The position numbers and the translations under genes were made by a program. From assembly GCA_001643675.2 (NCBI GenBank), contig LSRY02000053.1, positions 220,001 to 282,500 of the forward strand: DNA of 62,500 nt. Direction: 5' to 3'. Within the stretch, counting starts at the first letter, position 1. Each line of letters starts with the position of its first letter. The notes under the pieces are model-generated. The model had not been told where the DNA came from. It was given only the letters and a program-made list of their open reading frames with translations, and did no database searches. Shown one piece after another: positions 1-13,737 of the stretch. Source of the stretch: Monocercomonoides exilis. Lineage: Eukaryota; Preaxostyla; Oxymonadida; Polymastigidae.

Positions 1-474
1 ATCGCATACATCAAACCAACTGTAGAAAAAGCGAACGATATTTGGATGATTTAGCTCGGATAGTAGAAGTGTTTCCTTCCTTATATCTCTAAGAATTGAC
101 GGATTTTTAATTGCAGCTACTGTGTCAATTGGTAAAACTTTTATTGCAACAAGAGAATCAGTAACAAGGTGCTTTGCTTTCCATATGGAACCGAATCCCC
201 CAGCGCCTATCATTTCTACAATTTTGTAATCAGGAAGACCACGCAAAAATGTAATCGAAGGGACGTAATCTTCTTCGATTTCAAAATCCTCTGCATTTTC
301 GTTTGAAGTGTATTTCAATTCATCTGTAGCACATGGGAGTTCTTTCTTTACTAAGCCAAGATTAAGAAAAGTTGACCATATTTCTGTCCTTAGCTCTTGA
401 ATTCCGTTTGAATAATAATCAGCAATTTCTTGCAAGCTATTGAATTTCTGATTAATGCAATGGTTGCACTCCAT
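1..474 (-). CDS. Protein kinase, N-terminal part (cut by window edge)
   Basis: The reverse strand reads from an ATG at 474 without a stop to base 1, giving 158 residues. After an 85-residue leader comes a kinase N-lobe: glycine loop GAGGFGSIW (about residues 91-99), the VAIKVL strand with its ATP-binding lysine, a helix-C glutamate in DIRKETLLL, and HPNIVRFFYSWFD. The rest of the domain lies outside the window. The helix-C to beta-4 stretch, ending in an aromatic-x-x-W motif, resembles eIF2alpha kinases (GCN2/PERK type) more than most families. That assignment is inference; a NEK- or ULK-type Ser/Thr kinase is the alternative. The gene diverges from beta-helix protein A at 1595. No intron is seen in this part. 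Confidence 0.85.
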   Translation of the reverse strand, partial: MECNHCINQKFNSLQEIADYYSNGIQELRTEIWSTFLNLGLVKKELPCATDELKYTSNENAEDFEIEEDYVPSITFLRGLPDYKIVEMIGAGGFGSIWKAKHLVTDSLVAIKVLPIDTVAAIKNPSILRDIRKETLLLSELNHPNIVRFFYSWFDVCD

Positions 475-1594
475 TTATTTTTAACTTATCTAAAACTTAA
501 AAAAAAGCGATTGTTGGCAAAAAGAGAAAAGAAATAATTCTGTGCCGCAAATATAGTAATCTCAAAAAATATATTCAAGCGTTTTTAATATAACTTTTGT
601 TGTAAAATATCACAATCAGTGCTATACAATGAAATAAAGCCAAATTATTAGAAAATTCTGATCATAACCAGCATTTGTTTTATGATATCTCAACATAAAA
701 CATTTTTTCGAGAGAAGATGAACTTTGTTAATGAATTCTTCTAGCGGAAGTTTTGTGATGTAAAGGGTTTTAAACACAGTCCATCTGTGAGTAGAGGTCG
801 CCCTCATTTGTTACGCTAGCCTCTTAAACCGTCTGATTCCCTTCCGCCAAAAAATTTATTGATATATCTGTTTAATAGGATTTGACGAATGAAATTTTAT
901 ATTAAAAAATCGCGTGACCATATATTTAAGAGTTTAAAGTATTTGTTAGAGTTGTTTCTTTAAGGAAAATGTAATAATTGACAATTGAAGTTGGAAATAA
1001 GGAATTTGTTTGTTCAAAAGAGATTTCAAAACGAAAACTATAATCACTAAATCATTGAACGACACATGTTAAGAACTTCATGTTGTGAAGTTTGTTTTAA
1101 TTTTGATATTTTGAAAATACTCATGGTATCAAGTTGATGGTTGTGATAGAAAGTTTAAGTGCATACATAATGTTGGAAAAAAGTGAAGTGTGTTTAATGT
1201 ATTTGATGATATATTTTCACGAGTTTCAAGCAAAAATGTTTGATTTTTTAAGTCACAAGATGATAAAGAATATTAAGTTTTTCGTTTTTTGTTGATAGCT
1301 CGTGTTGAATTTTTGTGAATTGAATTATTAGTGTGATTGTTGCTTTGAGTGGAGCGTCACAACATCGTTGTTTGAGTTTTGTGATTGAAAATACTAAGTG
1401 TTTTTGCAACAATTTTTTTTCAATAATTAACGAAAATTCGGAGACAATGTTGAATACTACGAATGAAAAATTAAAGAAGCATTTTTTTTTTCAAAAATTC
1501 TGCTTTTTCAATTGCATTAACGCAGATATTCAATTTATCATGATCAAAAATGGTATATTTATATTTTTCATTTTTATATTTGATTTCTGTGAAA
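475..1594. other. Intergenic, divergent promoter region
   Basis: About 1.1 kb of AT-rich sequence between the start of the kinase (-) and the start of beta-helix protein A (+). It must hold both promoters. A short antisense open stretch at 622-807 has no recognisable features. I see no clear motif, RNA gene or repeat here. Confidence 0.5.
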
Positions 1595-4500
1595 ATGAAT
1601 GTATTTTTATGGCATTTTATTTTAAGTTTTTATGCAATAAATTGTGATCATTCTTTTGTGTGGTTAGAAAATCAAAAGGTATTTTCATGAATTGTGTAAT
1701 TATTCGATAATTTGAATATTTTAGACTTTTAGAAGTGTTAAAGCGTCAAAAGAATGTAACATTAATGATGCTAAAGTTGAAAATTCTGTTTTATGTTGTT
1801 GCTCATGTTTCCAACGCTCTTTGCTTCGATTGGATAATGCTTCAATAACAATGTCTTTCATTGCTTGTGAAAATGTAATGAATTGCCCTATTATTACCAC
1901 AGATAGAGACTCTTTTGTTAACTTATTGTCTTGCTATTTTCATCTTCGGAATCAAGCAATGAGTCTGGTTTATTCGAAAACGATATATTCGTACAATATT
2001 TCTTTATCATCAGCAGCTCGAATTAACGATTTTGATTTTTCATTATTCAATTTAGAGCAAAGAGATGGACAAGTTTTTTTGAAGTCAACACAAATTTGTA
2101 ATTTATGTACAACAACTACTTCATCATTTATATGTACAGGTTTTTGCAAAACTGAGCAAGTTGAAAATTCTATTTTTGCGAATTTAACCGTAATGAGACC
2201 TTTCATTACCTCATATTCATCGAGTGGATATGTTGGTTCGTGTTCTTTATCTCATTGCTCGCTCAATTCCGTTCGAGGAACATTTGATGGAGGGATTGTA
2301 TATGGATTCAAATCGATGAAATTCTTTCATTCAGAAAATAATACTTACGAAAAATGCATTCAACATCCTTTAATTGATATGCGAATCGATAAATTTGGTG
2401 AGAAGTCGGATCCCACAAGTCTCATACACTTTAAGCAATCTGTTGTTTTATCTCAAGAAGTTATTTTTTGGACTGACACATTTTTGTCCTGTCAAGCCGG
2501 TGAGGATAGCAACTACTTCAGTGGAGGAGCAATCTGTTTCATAGGAAGTCAAAATGAAGATGAAGGTGAATGTTCTCACAACTTGAATTATTCAACAAAA
2601 GATACAGAATCAGAAATTCCAACAAAATTGCCTTCTCAACATATTTCTCCAAAAGAAAATTTGCAAATCAATGGAACAAGTTTTTCATTTCCATCTCAGC
2701 CAATTTATTTTTCGCCTTCTATCGTATCTTGCAGTTTATTGATAAATGATTGTACGTTTCGAATGTGCAGCGCAAAACTTCAAGGAGGTTGTGTATTCTG
2801 TGAGCACGTTAAAACCTTTTCGTTTGTTGGCTGCTTGGTGGAAAACAGTGTGGCGGGTGAATGTGGAGGCGCTGTTATGGTTGATGATTGGACGACTTTA
2901 ATGATCAGTAAATGCAAATTTTATTCTTCAAATTGCTCCAACGCAGGTGGAGGATTATGGATTGGGGAGGAACACATCACCAAATCACATTTCTCACTTA
3001 TTGGCTCATTGCCATTCGATTTAAGTTCGAGCGATCCTTCTACAATCGTTCGAGATTGCTTGTTTGAGAAGCAAAATATCAAACTACTTCAAACAGACGA
3101 TCAATGGATGATTTCTCAGAATTTATCATCAACTTCTATCAAAACGAAAAATCTTCCAATCTTTCCTGACAAAGCTGGTGGAGCCGTGTTTATGAGTACA
3201 TCTAGCCCAAAGCCTTATTCAATTTCGGGGTGCTTCTTCAGTGAATGCAATGCTCATATTCATTCGGGTCTATTCCTGCTGTTACCTGCATCTTTATCAT
3301 CTTCGCCTTCCTCAGCAATATCGCATGTCAGATCTTCAAATATTGGTTCTACTAATTCTTCCTTTGGTGAAGATGCTCTTTCAAGGAAAATAAAATTTTG
3401 CTGTTTTTCTCGAGGTATATCCATAATGAGAGGTAAAGATGCGGGAATATACTTAGCAGACAATTTTCCTCTGGCTTCTAATCCATTCATTTGTAGTTTT
3501 TCAACAACTGAAAAAGATAGATTGTACGTGTGCACACCAAAAGATGTGGAGGAAGGGACTATACAAAGAATGGATAATAGATATTCCACTCGAGATTTCT
3601 CATCAACTAGAAAGCATAATCATGAATTGAAAAATATGAAACAAAAAATACAGAATGAAGCATCTTTTGTGGGAAGTCAAAGAACAAATTATCAAATTTC
3701 AAGCAACCGTTATGAAAAGAAGCGTTATTTTAACGATAGAGAAAACGAACTAGTTTATCAGTGTTCAGTTAATGACGATTTTCTTCCGCTCGGTTCATTT
3801 ATCAGGACTATCGATCCAGTTTATGGAAGCGACGGTTCAATAACTTGCGGGCAAGATGAAAGTATGCCGTGTCTTACCATTGGATATTTGCTAAATGCAT
3901 TTTACAAGTTTCCAGTGCAGTGGCAATTGAATTTGAAATCTGGTGAGTTTACCAAAGAAGATAATGGAATAACACTTGGAAGTATGATGTTGACTCTCGA
4001 AGGCACTTTGAAAAAGGGTGGAAAGTTAGAGACTACTATTAAAGCAATTAGAGTGGTGAATGAAGAAACGAATAGTTTCGCTTTTGAAAGCAAAAATGGA
4101 GCAAGAAATAAAAACGAACAAAGGAACGAGCAGAAGAACTATTTCGTCGAAATGAGAGGGAACAATCTTTATGTGAATCGCATTGAGTTTGTGTGGAATG
4201 TGAAGTCTGCTTTTGGCATGTTTGAAGTTGTAGACGATTCTCAGCTCAGCATGCTTGACTGTTTTATTACTGCTCAAGAGATGGACGAAGAAAAAGTGAG
4301 TGTGGGTAATAGAAGAAATGGCGTGCAGAATTCAAATAGGACTGGAAAGGGGAGAGATTTTGAGAAAGATTACACTTTGGTAAAAGATTTAAGTCAGATG
4401 CGTGAAATGAACAAAGTTGAAAAGGGTTTTCTTCAAACAAATGATGAACGACATAACCAAGCGCAACAATCCAGATATGCCATTCACGAAGATTGCTCAA

Positions 4501-7500
4501 AAGTGGAAGTGGATAGAAACGATAAAAATTTGTTTTATGTGGAAAATTCGCAAATAAAATTACAGTCAACAACGATAACTTCTATTTCTGGAGATCTAAA
4601 TGCACTGTTTAATATAAAATCCAATGTGTGAATAATTGCCTCTGAAATTTTTGTTTTATGTTTATGTGAAAAAAATTTACTTCATAAATCAAATGCTTGC
4701 GAATTATTTTTTTTTTTTGGATTATTTGTTATATTTATTCTAATTGTCATGTTTTTCTTCAATAATCGCATGTTATTTTAGAGCTATGACGTAACTCGTG
4801 CGTATTTCTTTCGTGTGAACTTTACAAGTTTAACAACCATTCGTGAAAATGTTAGTATAATGACTTTTGAACCAAGCAGCAACAGTTACGCCACAGTTGA
4901 TTGTATTCTTTCAGAGTTGAAAATGAGTATGTGCGAAATGAATGCTTGTGGAAGTATGAGTGGTAAATTAGGAGGCTGTATGAATGTACTTGCTGCGCCC
5001 TCTTCGGATTTCACTCTGAATAATACGAAATTCCACTATTGCTTTCTTCCTCTCGCCAAAGAAAAGGCAATTGAAGGGCAGGTCCAATGTCTGTGCGCTT
5101 CGGATATTGCAGGCAAAACAAAAGGGGGAGCAATATTTGTAGATTCTCGAAATATAATTCTCTCGAATTGCTTTGAAACTGAAAATTTATTTTTTCATAG
5201 CAATGCTGCTGATATCGGGAGAGACATGTTTTTTATGATGAAAGATTTGAACAATGTTTCGAGAAAACTTGTTTCTTTCACAAAAACGCCTGTTGATTAT
5301 GATACAAACAACTCTATTGTATTCTGCTATGGCAATTGTGAGTTCCTATTCGACTTTACATATTTGTTCTCTAACATCACGTCTCCAATCTTTGCAGCAA
5401 CAACGCCGAGTTGTTTGGACTGGATTAATTGTGGGGATAGAGAAATACCATGTGCCACGCTTTCTTACTCACAAGAGCGCTTGAGAAAGATTGAAAATGG
5501 AAGAACAAATGTCTATGTGTGGAAGCTCTTGTCATTGAAAAAGATCTGCATTCTCAAAGATGTTGTGGTGAACGGATCGTGTGAAGGAGAAGAAGATGTG
5601 ATATCCTTAAAAGAGGTATTAAAATATGAGAATGAAATCTATTTCAATCAAAGTTCAACTGAACCGGAAAATTTATTTAATTCCTTTAAAACATTAATTG
5701 AAATAAACGGAGCAGTAGATTTCAATAAGTTAAAAATTACGAAAGACTCAATAGAATTAAGTAAATGCATATTTCATGTTGTGAATGCAGACTTCAGGTT
5801 GAATAATGTCACAATAGAACTTGGAGCTTCCGATCAGAAATCTGAAGCTATGCTGTTGGGGCAATGTCCTATTGCTCGCCGGGCACACTCTGAACCAATT
5901 ATTGTTAATGGCAATTGCATATTGTATCTTGAGTCCTCAAATTATGTTTCGAAAAATGTCATATTCCGAACCTTCGACAAAAGTGATGTACATGCAATTG
6001 TGTGTTGCTCATCTACTTGCATTTTGAAACAATGTAAGGTTGAATCTTTCCGGTTTCATTCCGCAGGTTTCATTGTTGTAACAACTCAGCATTTGAGTAA
6101 TGGAATTGAATCAAAATTTTCAAGAATTTCGGATACTTCAAATTCATCTTTATCAAAACTGCATTCTATCACAGAATTTAATTCAGATTCTGACTCTAAA
6201 ATAAGCTTGGCTTCATTGGAAGATGTGCATTTAATTAACTGCAGTTTTGTGACATCTGCGGCAATAACCGTTGAACCAACTAGCAATGCGTCAGATCCTC
6301 TTCTAAGCTTATCTGTTGTTAACTGTTGGTTCACTGGCCTGAATGTGAGCGGAAATGGAAGTGCAATTCTGCGTGTCAAAAAACCTCTGGAAATAAGATT
6401 GAACGAAAAAGGTTTTTTAATTATATTTTTATTACTGAGGATTAATCGATAAATTTTTTTTTCTTGAATTTTTATTTGATTTGCAAAATTATGTTGCTTG
6501 TTAATTTGATAACATAATCGATGTCTCAGAGAGGAAGAACAACTTTGCTATAAATGCGCCTGTTCCATCAACACAGCCTATTAAAGTCCATTTTCACGGA
6601 TGCTCTTTTTTCAAGTGCAAAAGTACTGCAAACGATGGCAGAGGGATGATGAGTGTGTTCCTTCCTTCACATTTGAGCTCCAGCTTCGTCATTGAAAACT
6701 GCACATTTGCTAGCTGTGAATCAAGCAACTATCTGGGAGGAAATTTACTGAACTTGGAATGTGAAGGTGATATTTGTGATTTTTTGCTGTGTTTTGTGAT
6801 ATTTCAAAAAGGAAAATGTAATGAAGTGAGTGCTGAAATGGTGGAAGAAGAAGGAAGCGAGCAAAAAATGTTCAAAAAAGATGTTAGAAGTACAAAAAAT
6901 ACCAATGCTAACTTGGATAAGTACGACATTAGAAATCCTTTTTTTCTGATTCAAGATCAAAATTGCAGTTCTACTGTTAGTGAAAACAAATTGATTTTTG
7001 ATCCATCACTACAACTTAATTCATATGGATTTGAGCAAAAAATTGCTGAGGTGATCATCACCGCGTACAATGTGACAAAAGTCTGCCATCCTTGGCAGTT
7101 CCGCTTTCATCATATCGAAGGGAATTCAGCAACGTTGATCTTTGGGAAGAATCTTAAAGACGAAAGTGAAGAGATACCCAATCAAAATGCTGTTTTTGCT
7201 GATAGCCATTATGAAAGATCTTCAATTGACACGGAAAGTGGTTTTCTTGATCTACATACAAGTATTCTGAATCTGTCATTATATGACAATGTGTATGTAA
7301 CTGCCCCAAAAGTGCTGAATGGTAATTTTTCGACAAGCAAATCAGTACAGAATAAAGATTCTTGTGGGAATTCTACTGAAACCGCATGTTTATCTGTGGC
7401 TCAAGCGTTATCTCACATAACAGGAAATCAAAATAACACAATTTTTGTTGTTGAGAAGGCTATTCTGGATGAGGAGGTGGATTTTACCGACACTTTCTTG

Positions 7501-9792
7501 GCTGGAATGGAACAGCCTCCACAATATGCATCGTCTGAGCGTTCGGACAAGCGCTTTAATTCTTCATCGAAAACAAATACTTCACAGTTATCCGAATGTT
7601 TTGCTGAATTAATTGTTGATTCAGATTTTACTACAGATGCTTCAGTTTGTTGTAAAGGTGACTTGCCAAATCGCTTTTCGCATGCAGCAATTTCTTCCAC
7701 AAATCTGCATTCCAACGATTCTGTTGGCGATACTCACTTCAGTTTACATCATTCTTCTCTTTCTTCTCGCCCTTTGTTAAGAGAATCTTTCGTCTCGAAC
7801 AAAGGATCTTTCACAATAACGAACCTCTTATTCACCTTTCGTTCAATCTCTTCTCAGCACAAATCTTTTCTGCTGTCTGATGGAATATCTTTAAATGTGT
7901 CTGATTGCTCATTCACTTCAGATTTATCCAAAAAAATGGAAAGAAATTTTCGTGTTTCTTCAGAGCGCTCTTTTTCTGCACCTTATTTCACACTTTCCCA
8001 GCATCTATTTCTGATTCGATGTGGAAAAGCTGCATTGAACAAAGTATTAGTTTCGTCAATCGAATTCACTTCATCTTCTCTTATTGAATGTTTGTCTCCA
8101 TGCGCTTTATCTTTGAACAGTTGTCAGCTCTGCAATTTACGCTCAATTAGTTCAGCATTGATTCATGTACCATTTATAGATGATTCGTTTGAAGGTAATT
8201 ACATTTATTTTATTGCTCAAACAACTATCCAAAATATATCCAGAATTGAAGAAATTAGCTCAACAGATAAAAAGAAACATTCGCACAAAAGCAATCAAGT
8301 TCCTTCGATTTTATCATGTCATCCAGCTGTTTTATATTTTGATCGCCCAAATAGCAGGATGATGATGGAAGATGTGAGAATAGTCGATTGCTTCTTCTTT
8401 CAAAGGTCTGTTAGTTCTTCCTCGGTTGTTAGTGTCAATACAATGAATCGCAATTATACCAAGATGGGGGAAGAAGGTGATGAAAGCAAAGGGACTCTGA
8501 TGGCTATTCGTGCTTCTATTGTTGATGCATATTTATTCAATATTTTCGAGACTAGAAACTCTCTAAATGTTGCATCTGATTGTTCGGATTTAGCCTTTGG
8601 TAATTTATTAACCTCTGATAAACAACTGAATTTACAGAATGAAATTCCTTCTGACTGCCTGTGGGCTTCTTCTTCGTTTCACATCATCAGCAAAAAAACA
8701 ACATTTCTGCGATGCGTTTTCGAAAATTTAACATTTGGTGCTCTTTCTGTAGATGACTCAAATCTGCTTGTTACTGAGTGTTCTTTCGCAAATAACAAGG
8801 CCGCATCAGACTCGTTGGGAAAGCTATCTGGCAATTTTTCGGAACACGATAACTTCTATAAAGCAAAATCAGTTTCTTTGCCAGAAGCTTATGGCCCAAT
8901 TTCACATAACATTTTATGTTCAAACTCTGTTTTGTCTTATTTTATTGGAACATTTGAAAGTGACATTGTTTCTAATGAGTCTCAATCTTTGTGGATTATT
9001 GACAACAACTGTACGATTGATTCAATGAGCAAGAGTATTTCAGTGACTTCAATCTTCAATGTCCCTTCAATTCTAAATGTGTCTCTCACAGAAAAAGATG
9101 CCAAAAAGACAGGCTTCAAAGAAGGAGACAGCGAAGATACGAAATGGAAAATTCACTTTGCTGGACTCAATCTTGTTCCTTGTGATTTGAGCTTTGGTGT
9201 TAGTGCAGTGGCTGATATTGATATTCTTCAAATTAAAAGAATCCAATTTTCCGAATATGTTGCATCAACAGAAGCGAATGGCGAAATATCTCTGGAAGAT
9301 ATATATGGATTGAGTAAAGACAAGATTGAATCATCAACTGTACTCTCATTGCCATTGCATGCATCGAAAAAACCAACGTCGGCTCACTCCTCTTCTACAG
9401 AATTGCCTGCTCTATTACCTTCACATCTTTATGCAGTTGTGTTTTATCCATTTTCTGTCTATTCAAACAAACAAACAGTTACTAACAGATATGATGTGAA
9501 GATGCTTTTAACAACTGATGAACCCAAAGGCACAGACATGATTTTGATAATTATATGTACAACAGTTTCATTCTTTGTGGTGATAGTTTTCTTGGTGTTG
9601 CTTGTTGTTATTGTGAGGCTTCGAAGTAGATTGAAGGAAAAGGAAAAGGAGAGAGAGAGGAAAAATGAATTGAAAGATCATTTTCCTGGTTATTCGTCCT
9701 TTACAGAGACGAGCCATAAGAATTCGTTTTCTATTCAGTCAGAATTTTTCGTTCCAAATGACGTACAGCCTCCAATGTTCGAAGATGATTGA
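1595..9792 (+). CDS. Beta-helix (Pmp/pectin-lyase-like) surface membrane protein A
   Basis: Best model is four exons: 1595-1678, 1725-4625, 4782-6411, 6530-9792. Introns are 46, 156 and 118 bp, phases 0, 0 and 1. They join to 2,625 residues with no internal stop. Exon 1 encodes a signal peptide (MNVFLWHFILSFYAINC). The ectodomain is a long series of imperfect beta-helix turns rich in Cys, Asn and small residues. Three 'CG-x(3-5)-PC' style modules are visible: CGQDESMPC, CGDREIPC and CGNSTETAC. A juxtamembrane motif (GLNLVPCDLSFGV) is shared with protein B. One transmembrane helix lies near residues 2543-2570, followed by a 55-residue cytoplasmic tail with no kinase-like region. By family it should sit at the cell surface; its ligand is unknown. 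The exon 1 placement is the least certain part: it rests on frame continuity, a good TTTTAG acceptor and the signal peptide. Confidence 0.8.
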
Positions 9793-10230
9793 AATTTTTT
9801 GTTAAACATATATTATTTTTTAAGATATGCATTACCAATCACATCATATCAAAACATTTATGTAAAAAATATTCATGTTTGAGATTTTATAAACAGTAAT
9901 TAATATTTTTTTTTTTTATTTTCTTATTTGTATGTTAGTTTGCTTGCTTTCTTGTTTGCTTGTTTTTATCCTTTGAAAATATTTTTGTTGCTTTAAAAAA
10001 AATTTTTTTTTGTTATTTTGATTGAAAAAGTCGAATAAACTTACGGAAATTGTTGTATTTTTTTTATCTGATTACTTTTATAATTAAGTGCTGTCGAATA
10101 TTTGCTTTTCAGTTTTCACCAAATTTCAACGAGAATTTTTCCTTTAATATTTTTTGACATCATTTTTTTGTTGATTATTAGAAATATAACTTTCTGGAAT
10201 CAAATGATCAAATGTTTTCTTGAAAAAAAC

Positions 10231-10498
<268 letters not shown>

Positions 10499-10769
10499 AA
10501 ATTCTGAAGATTTATTTAACGATTCAATATAAATTAATATTAATTGGCTAACAATTTCTTTCAAATGGATCACTTCTAGAAAAGTTGAAAATGTTTTTAA
10601 ATTGGGAATAAAAAATTGTCCATTTTTTAAATCACTTTTAGAAACAAATTTTAAGATTTTTCGATTGTTGAAATAATTTCTTTTCAAAATTGTTTGAGTA
10701 TTCTTATTTCCACCTTTTTAAAAATCATTGGATTTAGTGAAGATAGTGATTTAAAAAGGAATGCTTCAT

Positions 10770-11045
10770 TAAACCATTTTTTAATGGGTGATTATTTTAG
10801 AAATCAAGTAACTTCACAAAAATTATTCTGTGAAAAAATTTCCCTTGAATTTAAACGCCAGAACACAGAAAAATGAAAAGACTTGAAAAAGACATCTTCA
10901 TCTTATTTTGTGTTAAAACAGATGTTTTAATAACAGTTGCGATTCTTTAAACATTTGAATGAGAAAATTTCGAAAGGAAAACAATCAATCTTTGAAAAAA
11001 CAATACCACAAAATAAGTTATGATTTCAAAAATTATCACACTAAT
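10770..11045 (+). repeat. Dispersed non-coding repeat, copy 1a
   Basis: This AT-rich segment aligns by eye, in the same order and orientation, with 50796-51070. Shared blocks include a GGTGATTATTTT start, 'GAACAC..GAAAA.TGAAAAG', 'ACAATCTTT' preceded by 'CAA', and 'TATGATTTC.AAAATAA/TTA.CACAC'. Divergence is substantial and the ends are approximate. Confidence 0.5.
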
Positions 11046-11339
11046 ATTCTTGTAACTCTCGAAAAAAGAACATCTCGAGAGTGGAATATTTTTTATTGAA
11101 CTGTCACTTTTGGTATTATTTTTGTATTTTGAAAATTATTCATTGTTTTGATTGATTTTTCGCAAAAACCAGTTAGTTACAACAGGAATTTGGTAAAAAA
11201 ATACTTGGCAATTCAAAAATTTCCATTTTTATTATTGAACTTGTTTCATAATGAAAGAAGTGTGGATTTTTACAGAAATTTGTAATTTTTTTCGTTTGTT
11301 TGTATTTTCAATGAAGTGACAATGAAATTATTAAATGAA

Positions 11340-11617
11340 ATGGGGCAAAATATTTTGCTTCAAGCATTTTCATTGAAAAATTATGCACTCTTCATTAACT
11401 TTTTTTGATCAAAAAATACAATAAAAATGGGTCCATTTTTTGACATTCGTGAAATGTCATTAAACTTCATGTTTTAATTTCAATGATGCCTGTTTGAGAA
11501 TATGAAAATCAAATTTATTTTGAAATCTGAGAAAGCGAAATAAAGTTATGAGTGTTGCAATTTTTCTATGCTTTGTGCAAAAAAAGCTTGAAAGTCTGTA
11601 TTTCCCACCAAATAAGA
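11340..11617 (+). repeat. Dispersed non-coding repeat, copy 2a
   Basis: Matches the reverse complement of 49622-49892 over about 275 bp. Recognisable shared blocks include GCATTTTCATTGAAAAATTA, 'ATCAAATTTATTTTG.AATCTGAG' and GTGCAAAAAAAGCTTGAAA. A shorter related stretch is near 12620-12690. No open frame, so probably an old non-coding element. Confidence 0.65.
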
Positions 11618-12820
11618 AAAAAAAATATGTTCAGCAAAAAGAACGTTCGTTTCTAAATTTTCATGTGATTTTGTTAATGTGAAACACTCCTTGAATTCTA
11701 TTTGTTTTCAATAAAAAACTCCAACATAAAAAATGTGAACGACAAAAATAATTCTTCTCGAAAAATATTTGAAAACAAAAAAACAAAAAAAAACACACTA
11801 AAAGATCAAAAATGCTTCAGACATTGTTTTCAAAATTCATATCAGAATTTTATATTTTTATTTTTATGATTTGAAAAAAAAATGTAGGTGATTCTTTTTG
11901 ATTTCATATTTTTTCTATCAAAATTTTCGAATTAAATGTTTTTCGCAAAAATAAAAAAATCAATTTCATGTTTTAATTAAACAAAAATGCATTTCTTTGT
12001 CATTAGGCAACAACGTGTGTTTGAAAGTCAACAATTTGAAAGCAATAAATGCTTCTCTGAGATGGATTTTGCAGAGAAATTAAAAGCAGAAAATAATTCA
12101 TGCACTTAAAAAATGTTTGACAACAAAAATAATCTCCCATGTATTTTGAATTTTATTATTAATTGATGAAATTCTCATTGTTTTCAGGTTTATTTTATAT
12201 TTAGACTGTGAGAATTATAATTTCAGAAAGCTTTCCATGAATTTCTCTATCTCTTGAACAAAACATAAAAAAACAATTTTTTTTGTTATTGAATCGTGAG
12301 TGTAAATCTTTTTGATTCACATTCTTTCAAACAAAAAAAGACAAAATTAATAAATAAATAAAAAATGATAACAAGTTTTTTCAGATTAAAATAACACTCC
12401 TTTCAAATGAATTGGTTGCAATTTCTTCATATTTAAAATTATTGTTTTCTTCAAAAATTCAACATGTCAAATATTTCATTTCAAAATAACACAGATCTTG
12501 ATTTTGCATTTCGATATTTGTCTATATACAATGTTTTTTGTGATTTCAAAAACAATCACTCAAGTGTTTATGAAACACATGAAAATGAAAATTTTTGATG
12601 ACTTTTTATGAAAAATGGAAAAAAGTTTTTCTTTAGATATTTTCATTGAAAATTATCGAGCATTGGATGAATATCTTTTTCAAAAAATTTGAATAAGTTA
12701 GGTTCATTTTGAGAAAAGCGAATGAGATAACAAAAAAATCATGTTATGATGTTTTCAATTCTCGTTCTTTGAAATGAAATATTTCTTTTTCTTTTTCTTT
12801 CTTTCTTTTTTTCTTTATTT

Positions 12821-12900
12821 CATTCATTCATTCATTCATTCATTCATTCATTCATTCATTCATTCATTCATTCATTCATTCATTCATTCATTCATTCATT
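12821..12900. repeat. (CATT)20 microsatellite
   Basis: Eighty bases of perfect CATT tetranucleotide repeat, flanked by pyrimidine-rich sequence. Confidence 0.97.
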
Positions 12901-12985
12901 CTTCTTTTTTCTTTCTATCTTTTTCATTTTTTCCTTTCTTTTTCTTTTTTTCTTTTTGTTTTTCTTTTTTCCTTTACTAATTCTT

Positions 12986-13163
12986 TTTCTATTTCTATTT
13001 CTATTTCTATTTCTATTTCTATTTCTATTTCTATTTCTATTTCTATTTCTATTTCTATTTCTATTTCTATTTCTATTTCTATTTCTATTTCTATTTCTAT
13101 TTCTATTTCTATTTCTATTTCTATTTCTATTTCTATTTCTATTTCTATTTCTATTTCTATTTC
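12986..13163. repeat. (TTTCTA)n hexanucleotide array, about 30 copies
   Basis: An almost perfect six-base repeat over about 178 bp. The minus strand would read as an Arg-Asn dipeptide repeat, but there is no start context, domain or neighbouring exon to suggest translation. Confidence 0.95.
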
Positions 13164-13576
13164 TTTTCTTTTCTTTTCTTTTTTTGAAGTCTGAAAAAGT
13201 CAAACAAGTTTTGAAAGATCTGAATTTTTTAAATTTATAGCAAAAAAAAACCTGAAAGTTAGTGTTTTCATACAAAAAAAGAATTAAAAAAATTTTTTTG
13301 TAGAACAAGTTATGATTCATTCAAAAGACATCACCATCAAATGAAAAAATAAAATAATAAATTTAATTATTGGATACCATAATGGTTCAATATTAAATTG
13401 TTTGTTTTTTTTTTTTATAATAAAATTTATTCAAAAAAGATAAATAAATTATTTTGAAATGCATGTTTTTTTGTAAGCATAATAAAGAAAAAAAAAAAAA
13501 GAAAAGAAATCATTTCAATAACAAATAACATCTTCTCTCTCATCCCACAAAAATGAAAATAAGTTTTTATTTTATG

Positions 13577-13607
<31 letters not shown>

Positions 13608-13737
13608 AAAGAAAGAAAAAAAAAAATTAAAAAATTTCTGTAAACATTTAAGCAAACAAAAATTTTTTTAAAAAAATGATTTTATAAAAAACTAAAAATG
13701 CTTTCTATCTCACACAGAAAAAAGAATTTTTAAACTA

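Noticed and set aside
1333-1647. 104-codon open frame upstream of beta-helix protein A
   Set aside because: Composition is that of AT-rich background. A different frame in the same place gives an ATG, signal peptide and a clean splice into the main frame.
1768-1845. Alternative start MLKLKILFYVVAHVSNALC for protein A
   Set aside because: It looks like a signal peptide but is in another frame, and no donor/acceptor pair of matching phase joins it to the main exon. The exon at 1595 does.
12892-13320. Arg-Asn dipeptide repeat frame on the minus strand
   Set aside because: It is a read of the (TTTCTA)n array, with no domain or start context.
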